Origin: Clostridia bacterium
GTDB lineage: Bacteria; Bacillota; Clostridia; Oscillospirales; Acutalibacteraceae
Assembly: GCA_900766895.1 (NCBI GenBank)
Contig: CAAFXF010000020.1
Coordinates: forward strand, 1 to 10,599
Length of the DNA: 10,599 nucleotides
Direction of reading: 5' to 3'
Shown: positions 1 through 5,944 of the stretch, in pieces
How positions within the stretch are numbered: the stretch's first letter is position 1
How the letters are laid out: the number at the start of each line of letters is the position of its first letter
Notes under the pieces: model-generated
The model's database searches: none
Told to the model about the DNA's origin: nothing
The model's input: only the letters and a program-made list of their open reading frames with translations
Position numbers and translations under genes: made by a program

Positions 1-39
1 CGTGGTTCGAATTATTACCGTTACCCTATGGGAATTTAT

Positions 40-411
40 ATGAAAATACAAGAATCCGCAGAAAATTATCTTGAAGCAATATTAATGATAAGTAAAGAAA
101 AGGGTAATTGCCGTTCCATAGATGTTGCAAATGAGCTTGGATTTTCAAAGCCGAGTGTTTCGGTAGCTATGAAGAATCTTCGTGAAAGCGGACTGATTGA
201 AGTTGACGCATCGGGAAATATTTCTTTGTTACCGGACGGATTAAAGATTGCACAAGCTATTTATGAGCGACACACTATCCTGTCAAATATGCTGATAGAA
301 TTAGGAGTGCCGGAGAAGATTGCAGTTGCCGATGCCTGTAAAATTGAACACGATTTGAGTAATGAGTCTTTTGATGCAATTAAGAAAGCTCACAAAAAAT
401 TTATAAAATGA
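40..411 (+). CDS. DtxR/MntR-type metal-responsive transcriptional regulator
   Basis: This 123-residue protein is a short DtxR-superfamily repressor, a family that binds DNA when loaded with Fe(II) or Mn(II). A winged helix-turn-helix covers about residues 5-65 (RSIDVANELGFSKPSVSVAM), followed by the dimerisation and metal-binding helices. Likely ligands are E12, H78, C100, E103 and H104. The CKIEH motif matches the Cys-x-x-Glu-His of DtxR/IdeR rather than the Glu-x-x-Glu-His of MntR, while the length and lack of an SH3 domain are MntR-like. The position of MntR Asp8 is N9. I chose ATG 40 over ATG 28 because GGGAA sits 5 nt upstream and MKIQESAENYLEAI is the usual family start. It lies 15 bp before the transporter gene and is probably co-transcribed. 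The family call is firm; the metal is not known. Confidence 0.85.
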   Translation: MKIQESAENYLEAILMISKEKGNCRSIDVANELGFSKPSVSVAMKNLRESGLIEVDASGNISLLPDGLKIAQAIYERHTILSNMLIELGVPEKIAVADACKIEHDLSNESFDAIKKAHKKFIK

Positions 412-426
412 TTTTGAATTGTCAAT

Positions 427-1347
427 ATGAATGTAAGTGTTAAAAGTAAAAAAAGCTTGCCTGTGCTTGCTTTGATATGCTCTGTTTTGTGGGCACTTGC
501 TTATCCTTTAATCAAGCTGGGGTACAGAGAACTTAATATTGCTCCAAATGATTTAGGCAGTAAGGTATTGTTTGCAGGAGTTCGCTTTTTGTTTGCAGGC
601 GCTTTGGTTCTTCTTATAACAGGTGCCGTAAATCATACCGGAAAGAAAATAAGCAAAAGCGCATGGGGATGGCTTTTGCTTTTTGCACTTGTTAATACCT
701 CACTTCATTATCTGTGCTCCTACATTGGCTTGGGATATATACCGAGCGCGAGGGGAACTATTATAGATTCTACGGGAAGCTTTATGCTTATTATCCTGTC
801 GTGCATTATCTTTTCCGACGACCGAATGAGTTGGAATAAGGTATTAGGATGCGTGCTTGGCTTTTCGGGAATTGTTATTTTGAACGTTGAGCCCGGTAAA
901 TTTATGTTTGAAAATATATCATTTATGGGCGACGGTATGATTTTGCTTAACGCTGTTTTTGCTGCGTTCGGCGGAGTTGTAGGCAGGCTTGTTTCACGCA
1001 AAATGGATATGACGCTTGCAACCGGAATCAGTATGGCAATAGGCGGTGCGTTTTTGTGCTTGGTAGGCCTTTGCATCGGTGTTGAGCAACCGTGGCATCT
1101 GTCTGCCTTGGGAATTGCAATTATTATTGCCTTAACTCTTATTTCTGCCATCAGCTTTAGTATTTATAATACATTGCTGGCATATCATCCTATCAGTACG
1201 GTAGCAATCTACAATGCGTTTATACCTATTTTCGGTGTTGGTTTTTCAAGCCTTATATTAGGCGAACGGTTTATGTGGAAATACCTGATTGCAGGTATTC
1301 TTGTTGCAGTCGGAATAATTGCGGTAAACTATAAAAAAATCAAATGA
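427..1347 (+). CDS. EamA/DMT-family transporter
   Basis: This 306-residue, very hydrophobic protein has about ten predicted membrane helices arranged as two EamA-type halves (about residues 14-152 and 165-300), the usual drug/metabolite transporter layout and length. Each half ends with the typical glycine-rich last helix (LGCVLGFSGIVILNVEP near residue 145, LIAGILVAVGIIAVNY at the C-terminus). The SARGTIIDSTGSFMLIILS segment and LGERFMWKYLIAG match the conserved EamA loops. The substrate cannot be read from the sequence; family members export amino acids, metabolites or drugs. It follows the DtxR-type regulator by 15 bp without a strong Shine-Dalgarno, so translation may be partly coupled. 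It is probably regulated by that neighbour. Confidence 0.85.
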   Translation: MNVSVKSKKSLPVLALICSVLWALAYPLIKLGYRELNIAPNDLGSKVLFAGVRFLFAGALVLLITGAVNHTGKKISKSAWGWLLLFALVNTSLHYLCSYIGLGYIPSARGTIIDSTGSFMLIILSCIIFSDDRMSWNKVLGCVLGFSGIVILNVEPGKFMFENISFMGDGMILLNAVFAAFGGVVGRLVSRKMDMTLATGISMAIGGAFLCLVGLCIGVEQPWHLSALGIAIIIALTLISAISFSIYNTLLAYHPISTVAIYNAFIPIFGVGFSSLILGERFMWKYLIAGILVAVGIIAVNYKKIK

Positions 1348-1394
1348 TAAAAACAAGAAGCAGAGAACTTTTTATTGTCAATAACGCAAAATTT

Positions 1395-1427
1395 AAGGCT
1401 CAAGGATTTCGCTCCTTGAGCCTTTTG
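1395..1427. terminator. Bidirectional rho-independent terminator between convergent genes
   Basis: A perfect 12-bp stem (1395-1406 with 1413-1424) has a 6-nt TTTCGC loop and is followed by TTTTG on the plus strand. On the minus strand the same stem is followed by AAATTTTG. It lies between the transporter gene and the convergent anti-sigma gene and can stop both transcripts. Confidence 0.85.
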
Positions 1428-1481
1428 TTGCGTACGGAAAATTTATTAATTGAATTTCAGTATTGCTTTATTCAGTCATTT

Positions 1482-2411
1482 TTATTCAAAGTGCATATAT
1501 CCGTCGCAGTCAAAATAGAGATTTAGGCTTGCTGTTTGAATGTCACCGTCATTGAATTCTACCGTAAACGTTACCGTGTCCCTGATTTGTGACAAATCAA
1601 ATTTAGGTTCCTTTCCTATTGCTTGGTACACCTCGTCAGTTATGCCCCAAAATAATTCGTAGCCTTTGTTGACTGTCGGTGATGTTCCGCATTCAAAACC
1701 CTTGCTTGCCTGACTCTCTCTTAATTCCTCACCGGAAACAGAGATTTTGTTTCCGACTTGCTGTGTGCCGTTGCTTTTTTTGTTTGTTACATAATTAAAA
1801 TACAGTTCGCCGTATTTGGAGGTGTTTTTTATTGTCATATTTTTTACATTGGAATAATCATCGGTATCAAGAGCTATGACACCGCCCGAAAGCACGTATA
1901 CTCTTACGGTCGGCTCTCCTTTTTGGGAATCAACAGTGCTTACACCGGAATGTAGGACGGCGCTGTGCCCATTGTCTGACAAAGCCTCCATATCCTTTTC
2001 GAGCCTTGCCTTTTCGGATTTGTATAGGCTTTCGGCTTTGGCGCTTGCTTTTTTGTCGGTAATATCGGCATAATGAATTGAATAAAATATTTGCTGTTCG
2101 TTCATACTGCCTGCAGTAATCTCGCTTACGGACTTGTATTCTCCTGCATATGCTACCATTACACAAAGGGGATTTTTGTTGCTTTGAACAACAGATGTGT
2201 CTGCAACAGGTTCATTGCTGTCGGAAAGTTGGTTTATGCCAACACCGCCTCCTATAATAACAGCCAAGGCTAATGTTAACGATGCTAATCCTTTAAGGGA
2301 TAAACCCTTGCTTGCTTTTTTGTCAATAGTCATTTCAAATATCCTTTCAATTGACTTATCGGAATGACGGACACCTGACATAGCCTCTTTATATAATTTT
2401 TTGTTACTCAT
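1482..2411 (-). CDS. Putative membrane-anchored anti-sigma factor
   Basis: This 309-residue protein has an N-terminal cytoplasmic segment of about 40 residues (MSNKKLYKEAMSGVRHSDKS...), one membrane helix at about residues 42-59 (LASLTLALAVIIGGGVGI) and a large predicted extracytoplasmic domain without recognised enzymatic motifs. Its ATG overlaps the end of the ECF sigma gene by 8 bp (ATGAGTAA), so the two are translationally coupled. With the single-pass topology, this is the standard layout of a sigma/anti-sigma pair. No HxxxCxxC zinc anti-sigma motif is visible. The N-terminus resembles the short sigma-binding regions of clostridial anti-sigma proteins, some of which carry DUF4179-like domains, but I cannot assign the outer domain. 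The role is inferred from context and topology, not from a catalytic signature. Confidence 0.72.
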   Translation of the reverse strand: MSNKKLYKEAMSGVRHSDKSIERIFEMTIDKKASKGLSLKGLASLTLALAVIIGGGVGINQLSDSNEPVADTSVVQSNKNPLCVMVAYAGEYKSVSEITAGSMNEQQIFYSIHYADITDKKASAKAESLYKSEKARLEKDMEALSDNGHSAVLHSGVSTVDSQKGEPTVRVYVLSGGVIALDTDDYSNVKNMTIKNTSKYGELYFNYVTNKKSNGTQQVGNKISVSGEELRESQASKGFECGTSPTVNKGYELFWGITDEVYQAIGKEPKFDLSQIRDTVTFTVEFNDGDIQTASLNLYFDCDGYMHFE

Positions 2412-2886
2412 TTATCCAATCATCTCCCAAAATTTCTTTTAGATTTTTTCTCGCTCTATGCAGCCTTGTTTTTACTGTCGAGGGCTTAACCCTTACGGCC
2501 TCGGATATTTCCTTAATCGACATATCCTCAAAGTAAAACAAATGAACTACCAAGCGTTCCTTTTGCGGCAATGACATAATCGCATTGAAAACATCAAAAT
2601 TTTTGATTGTGTCAAAGGTGTACAAATCCTTTGCATCATCTAATGCTGCTGAGTTTTTGATAAAGGGATTTCTAAAGTGATCCCTGCATTTGTTTATGCA
2701 GGTTATCGTTAACCATTTTTCCAAATGCTCATCGTTGTTAAAGACCTTGTCGGTTTTCCACAGCTTTACAAAAACCTCTTGCATAATGTCCTCGGCATCA
2801 TAGTGGTTTTTCAAATACGAAAGAGCAATCAAATATATTCGGTTACTGCTTCGTTTTACAATTTTGATGTATTCGTCGTTTGTCAT
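2404..2886 (-). CDS. ECF-type RNA polymerase sigma factor
   Basis: This 160-residue protein has the two-domain layout and size of sigma-70 family ECF factors. Region 2 covers about residues 8-75, with the core-binding signature AEDIMQEVFVKLWK and the following WLTITCINKCRDHFR. Region 4 covers about residues 104-155, with LPQKERLVVHLFYFEDMSIKEISEAV and the recognition helix VKPSTVKTRLHRARKNLKE. The start is fixed by AAGGCGGTGAT, a near-perfect Shine-Dalgarno just upstream of the ATG at 2886. It is the first gene of a two-gene operon with the overlapping membrane protein. A TGTAAC-N17-CGCTAT element upstream looks like an ECF promoter, so autoregulation is likely. Which stress it answers cannot be seen. 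Confidence 0.92.
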   Translation of the reverse strand: MTNDEYIKIVKRSSNRIYLIALSYLKNHYDAEDIMQEVFVKLWKTDKVFNNDEHLEKWLTITCINKCRDHFRNPFIKNSAALDDAKDLYTFDTIKNFDVFNAIMSLPQKERLVVHLFYFEDMSIKEISEAVRVKPSTVKTRLHRARKNLKEILGDDWINE

Positions 2887-2922
2887 TTTATCACCGCCTT
2901 GTTGAAAGGTCCTTTCACTTAT

Positions 2923-2951
2923 ATAGCGCTGTAAAGAGGTAAAAGGTTACA
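2923..2951 (-). promoter_or_regulatory. Candidate ECF-type autoregulatory promoter
   Basis: On the minus strand TGTAAC (2951-2946) and CGCTAT (2928-2923) are separated by exactly 17 nt. This resembles promoters read by Bacillus ECF factors such as SigX/SigM (TGTAAC or TGAAAC, about 16-17 nt, CGTC/CGTA). The predicted transcript start lies about 30 nt before the sigma start codon, leaving room for the strong ribosome binding site at about 2890-2900. Confidence 0.55.
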
Positions 2952-2977
2952 TATTTTTCAAAAACATGTAACCTTTT
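2941..2977. repeat. Inverted repeat overlapping the -35 box of the ECF promoter
   Basis: Arms AAAAGGTTACAT (2941-2952) and ATGTAACCTTTT (2966-2977) are perfect 12-bp inverted copies with a 13-nt AT-rich centre that is itself partly self-complementary. The left arm contains the -35 TGTAAC of the minus-strand promoter; the right arm carries a second TGTAAC facing the other way. It could be an operator or a divergent pair of -35 elements. No CGTC-like -10 box at the right spacing was seen on the plus strand. Confidence 0.6.
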
Positions 2978-3035
2978 GCTTCTTGTTTTACACGGTAAGT
3001 GTTCAGTTTTTGACAAGACTCTCACGGAATTATTT

Positions 3036-3067
3036 TGATAACAAAAAGAGCCGAGATAATCTCGGCC
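3036..3067 (-). terminator. Rho-independent terminator of the PI-PLC/MBL/PfkB operon
   Basis: Read on the minus strand, a perfect 7-bp GC-rich stem (GCCGAGA/TCTCGGC, 3066-3060 with 3056-3050) with a 3-nt loop is followed by CTCTTTTTG. It sits 26 bp after the stop codon of the PfkB-type gene and separates that operon from the sigma factor promoter. Confidence 0.88.
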
Positions 3068-3091
3068 TAGGGTGAAAACCGTATTATAGCG

Positions 3092-3988
3092 TTAACACTT
3101 ATAATCCGAGTAAAATTTTTCAATGTACTCCTCAATATCTTTTCTGCTTGATTTTATCGGGCCGGGAGTTTCCATTTTAAGTGACACGGTAGCCGTGGCA
3201 TATAAAAGCGCTTGCTCAATAGAATAATTCAGCCTTTCGTTTATATATGCGGCAAAGGTTGTGTCACCTCTGCCTGTTCTTCCGCTGAGATTTCTTGCGC
3301 GAATAGGGCAGGTGTAGATTTTCTTTCCGTCATAAACAAGCACCTCTGTATTGTGGGTTATAAGAATTTCCTTTGCACCAAGCTCAAAAAGAATTTTTGC
3401 CTCCTTTTCTCTATCATTCGTACCTGTCATTATTTCCGCTTCGGCGGCGTCTGTCTTGAGGTATGTAATGTATGGCAAAATTTTTCTTTTGTCCGCCCAA
3501 TCCTCAAAATACATTAAGCCGTTAGTCATATCTGCGTGTCGCAGACAAGCCTGAACATCAAGTGCAACAGCGCCTTTTTTTGAACACTCAATAACCATTT
3601 CATTCGGAAACTCACCGTAAAGAAGTCCTGCAAAATGATAAATCTTTGCATCAACGCTCGGTAAGTCATCAACAGTAAACGGATCTGCACAGGAAAGGCA
3701 GGTACTGTTTCTTTTTTCCTTATCTGCTGTGAAATATTCGTTTTTCATTGTTGTTGAGTCATTGCAGAATGAACAGTAAACGTCATCCTTGTTTATTGTA
3801 AAGCTGTCAAGCCTGTCCCTGTCCTTTTCGGCAAGCTTTGTAACCGCACCCGTGCTGTGACCGAGAACAAATGCAGATGCCGATGAAAAAAGAACGGCAC
3901 CTCCGCAGATTTCATTCAAATTATTCAAATGGTCAATGTTAAAATCCTTTGTAATGTGCCCGATAATAAGACTGTCGTAATGCTTCAT
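3092..3988 (-). CDS. PfkB-family carbohydrate kinase-like protein
   Basis: This 298-residue protein belongs to the ribokinase/PfkB fold. The N-terminal GHITKD...GGAVLFSSASAFVLG (residues 10-43) is the first PfkB signature region; YLKTDAAEAEIMTG (about 176-189) is the central one. The C-terminal GRTGRGDTTFAAYI (236-249) carries the anion hole and the catalytic base D242. The GHIT start and the STTMKNEY segment (78-85) resemble PfkB members related to plant and archaeal myo-inositol kinases more than fructokinases; this is my pattern recognition, not a search. Two CxxC pairs (C72/C75, C97/C100) lie in or near the expected lid. It is the last gene of the operon, 18 bp after the MBL gene, with the strong site TAGGAGAAAA before its ATG. 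The family is firm; the substrate is inference. Confidence 0.85.
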   Translation of the reverse strand: MKHYDSLIIGHITKDFNIDHLNNLNEICGGAVLFSSASAFVLGHSTGAVTKLAEKDRDRLDSFTINKDDVYCSFCNDSTTMKNEYFTADKEKRNSTCLSCADPFTVDDLPSVDAKIYHFAGLLYGEFPNEMVIECSKKGAVALDVQACLRHADMTNGLMYFEDWADKRKILPYITYLKTDAAEAEIMTGTNDREKEAKILFELGAKEILITHNTEVLVYDGKKIYTCPIRARNLSGRTGRGDTTFAAYINERLNYSIEQALLYATATVSLKMETPGPIKSSRKDIEEYIEKFYSDYKC

Positions 3989-4006
3989 TTTTCTCCTATC
4001 GTTACC

Positions 4007-4696
4007 CTAAATTGTATATGTTGTTTTTTCCTCAGCGCTGATAATTCCTGTTCCTGCCAAATCATCCTTCGGATTGTAATCTGCTGACTGGTGTGTTGCA
4101 ATTATTTTTGTTTCGGGATATTGCTTTGAAAGTCGAATGGCATCCTCAATGTTCATATGAGGTCCGTGAAAACCCCTTGGTTTACTGCAATCGGCAAGAA
4201 CAAGGTCGCTTTCCTCAAAGCATTTCAAAACATTGTCGTTAAAAAGCGTATCACCCGTGTAGCAAAGCGTTTTGTCGCCTTTGATAATGATTGCGTAATT
4301 CGTAACCGTGTGCTTCATCGGTAAAAAACCAAGCTCCATTGACCCAATGTTAATCACCGTGTTTTCGTCAATGTTAATTACATTGAAATTCGGGTGGTTA
4401 AAAAGAATATTGTACCACGATGAATCCTCACGGTGAGTGTAAATGTTAACCGTATGGGATAATTCCTCAAGCAAATACCTAAATACAAGCAGGTCGCTTG
4501 TGTGGTCATAATGCAGGTGAGATATGTAAATGTGTTTGATTTTTGTTATATCAACCTCCGACATAAGCCTTGACAGCGTTCCGCAGCCCATATCAAGAAC
4601 GATGAAATCATCACCGTTTTTAACAATGTAGCCGCTCGAACAACCGCCTCCTGCCTTGCCGTACGGTCCGTATTTACCTAAAACAGTCAGTTCCAT
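4007..4696 (-). CDS. MBL-fold metal-dependent hydrolase (RNase Z/PhnP-like)
   Basis: This 229-residue protein has the metallo-beta-lactamase fold with a complete set of expected metal ligands: HLHYDH (H60, H62, D64, H65), H129 in MKHTV, D149 in YTGDT and H202 in ATHQS. The opening VLGKYGPYGKAGGGCSSGYIV is typical of small MBL hydrolases of the RNase Z, PhnP and cyclic-phosphodiesterase branch. The length is too short for RNase Z with its exosite arm, and no such arm is seen. It is predicted to be cytosolic, as there is no signal peptide. Its start lies 2 bp beyond the stop of the PI-PLC gene, implying coupling, and the PfkB gene follows. In this setting a cyclic phosphodiester is a natural candidate substrate, but the sequence alone does not prove it. 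Confidence 0.85.
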   Translation of the reverse strand: MELTVLGKYGPYGKAGGGCSSGYIVKNGDDFIVLDMGCGTLSRLMSEVDITKIKHIYISHLHYDHTSDLLVFRYLLEELSHTVNIYTHREDSSWYNILFNHPNFNVINIDENTVINIGSMELGFLPMKHTVTNYAIIIKGDKTLCYTGDTLFNDNVLKCFEESDLVLADCSKPRGFHGPHMNIEDAIRLSKQYPETKIIATHQSADYNPKDDLAGTGIISAEEKTTYTI

Positions 4697-4698
4697 TT

Positions 4699-5592
4699 TT
4701 ATACCAGCCCTTTTTCATACTCTTTTTCAAGCTCAGGCTTAACATTCCCCTTGAGTAAATTAAGCTTAAGGATAGCTCTTGATTTTGAATAATCACGAGT
4801 CATAAAATCGCCTGCGATTATGTTTGACCTTTCAAGATAACGGGGAGTGGTTGCAATGCCGTTGATGATGACGTCAAAATACTTTACTAAATCATCATCT
4901 AATTTTGCAGGTGTGGTTACACCGATTTGAGTACCGAGATTAGGGGTTTGCTGAGTTTGAAACCAGTAAAGGCCTTCGGTTTTGTAATCGTCAAAAAATC
5001 GTAATGTTTCGTTTGCAAATTCTTTAGCCTTGGCACCGTTTACATTCTTTTCCCACGGTAAAATCTGCTCACAGTTTTTGCTGAATTTGTAATCCTCGTT
5101 TTCATTAATTAAAATATATCTTTTTCCGCTTTTTCTGATGTCACCTACTGTAACCTCATTGATGTGCTCAAAATCGCAAAATGCGTATTTTTCGGGTTGA
5201 ATATATTTTTCAAGCAGGGCGTCAACCTTGTTTTTGTCAGCCTTGTAGGTTAATGTAATCGGTCCGAATTTTTGCGGATAATATTCTCTTATATCCAAAA
5301 GAATGAACTCGTCGGGATACATATCTAAAGCCTTTTTGATATCCTTGAGTGCATTTTCAAATAAATCACCCTTGGTAATTCCGTGGGCTAAAACAATCTC
5401 ACCCTTTCTGTTTGTGTTAAGTCGCAGACAATATTGCCTGATACCGTGCTCAAACTGAACAAAAAGATTGTCCTTTTGACATTCTGCCATTGCACTCATA
5501 CCATAGCTTCCCGCGTTGTGCGCTCCGGGAATAACAAGCCTTGTCAGCTTAACATCGTCTTTGATAAAAGACATCCAATTTGTATAAATCAT
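4699..5592 (-). CDS. PI-PLC X-domain phosphodiesterase, no signal peptide
   Basis: This 297-residue protein resembles bacterial phosphatidylinositol-specific phospholipase C, which cleaves phosphatidylinositol to diacylglycerol and a cyclic inositol phosphate. The two general acid/base histidines are in place: H25 in LVIPGAHNAGSYG and H70 in IVLAHG, with R57 between them. Further family features are DEFILLDIREYY (94-105) and the late YWFQTQQTPN strand. Two positions differ from the Bacillus cereus enzyme: the Asp after the first His is N26, and the Asp of the GxRxxDxR motif is C55. The protein starts MIYTNWMSFIKDD with no signal peptide or lipobox, although characterised bacterial PI-PLCs are mostly secreted. 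The start is supported by AAGGTGAGG upstream. It is first in an operon with the MBL and PfkB genes. Its true substrate is uncertain. Confidence 0.8.
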   Translation of the reverse strand: MIYTNWMSFIKDDVKLTRLVIPGAHNAGSYGMSAMAECQKDNLFVQFEHGIRQYCLRLNTNRKGEIVLAHGITKGDLFENALKDIKKALDMYPDEFILLDIREYYPQKFGPITLTYKADKNKVDALLEKYIQPEKYAFCDFEHINEVTVGDIRKSGKRYILINENEDYKFSKNCEQILPWEKNVNGAKAKEFANETLRFFDDYKTEGLYWFQTQQTPNLGTQIGVTTPAKLDDDLVKYFDVIINGIATTPRYLERSNIIAGDFMTRDYSKSRAILKLNLLKGNVKPELEKEYEKGLV

Positions 5593-5780
5593 ATTTACCT
5601 CACCTTATTTATATTTTTCGGTATAACCTTAATAATCCTGCGAATCATATACATCTAAAACACCTTGTGTAGTGGTTAACACTTTGTATTTCATAAAAAT
5701 TGTTTTCTTTCTTAAAACCAAGTAGATATTGTAAAGATTAAAATCAATTTTTTGAATGTAAAACTCCTATTTATAATCTT

Positions 5781-5809
5781 ATTCTACATCTATCCACATA
5801 ATTATGCAA
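5781..5809 (-). promoter_or_regulatory. Candidate sigma-A promoter for the PI-PLC operon
   Basis: On the minus strand TTGCAT (5809-5804) and TAGAAT (5786-5781) are 17 nt apart. This would give a long leader of about 180 nt before the PI-PLC start. No better-spaced pair was found nearer the gene, but the region is so AT-rich that chance matches are easy. Confidence 0.35.
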
Positions 5810-5856
5810 CATTTTAATTTGAGTTGTTATGCCGAAAAATGCTGTTAATATGTACA

Positions 5857-5880
5857 AAAATGTAATAATAAAATGTAATA
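5857..5880. repeat. Tandem 11-nt direct repeat upstream of the GH36 promoter
   Basis: AAAATGTAATA occurs twice (5857-5867 and 5870-5880) with a 13-nt period, ending 5 nt before the -35 box of the GH36 promoter. The placement would suit an activator binding site, but the sequence is AT-rich and short. Confidence 0.35.
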
Positions 5881-5885
5881 CACAG

Positions 5886-5914
5886 TTGATTTAGCTTTTT
5901 TGAAATATTATACT
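5886..5914 (+). promoter_or_regulatory. Sigma-A promoter of the GH36 gene
   Basis: TTGATT (5886-5891) and TATACT (5909-5914) are separated by 17 nt. The expected transcript start near 5921 precedes the ribosome binding site CGGAGAAAG (5933-5941) and the ATG at 5945. Confidence 0.65.
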
Positions 5915-5944
5915 GTAACTATAAAAATATTTCGGAGAAAGAAT

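Noticed and set aside
720..1151. 143-codon minus-strand frame inside the transporter gene
   Set aside because: It is the antisense of a clear EamA coding region, and its translation has no family features.
1344..1526. 60-codon plus-strand frame after the transporter
   Set aside because: It reads straight through the strong terminator hairpin at 1395-1424 and into the convergent gene.
5900..5944. N-terminal extension of the GH36 protein from a TTG codon
   Set aside because: The TTG lies within the promoter spacer upstream of the expected transcript start, while ATG 5945 has an ideal GGAGAAAG.
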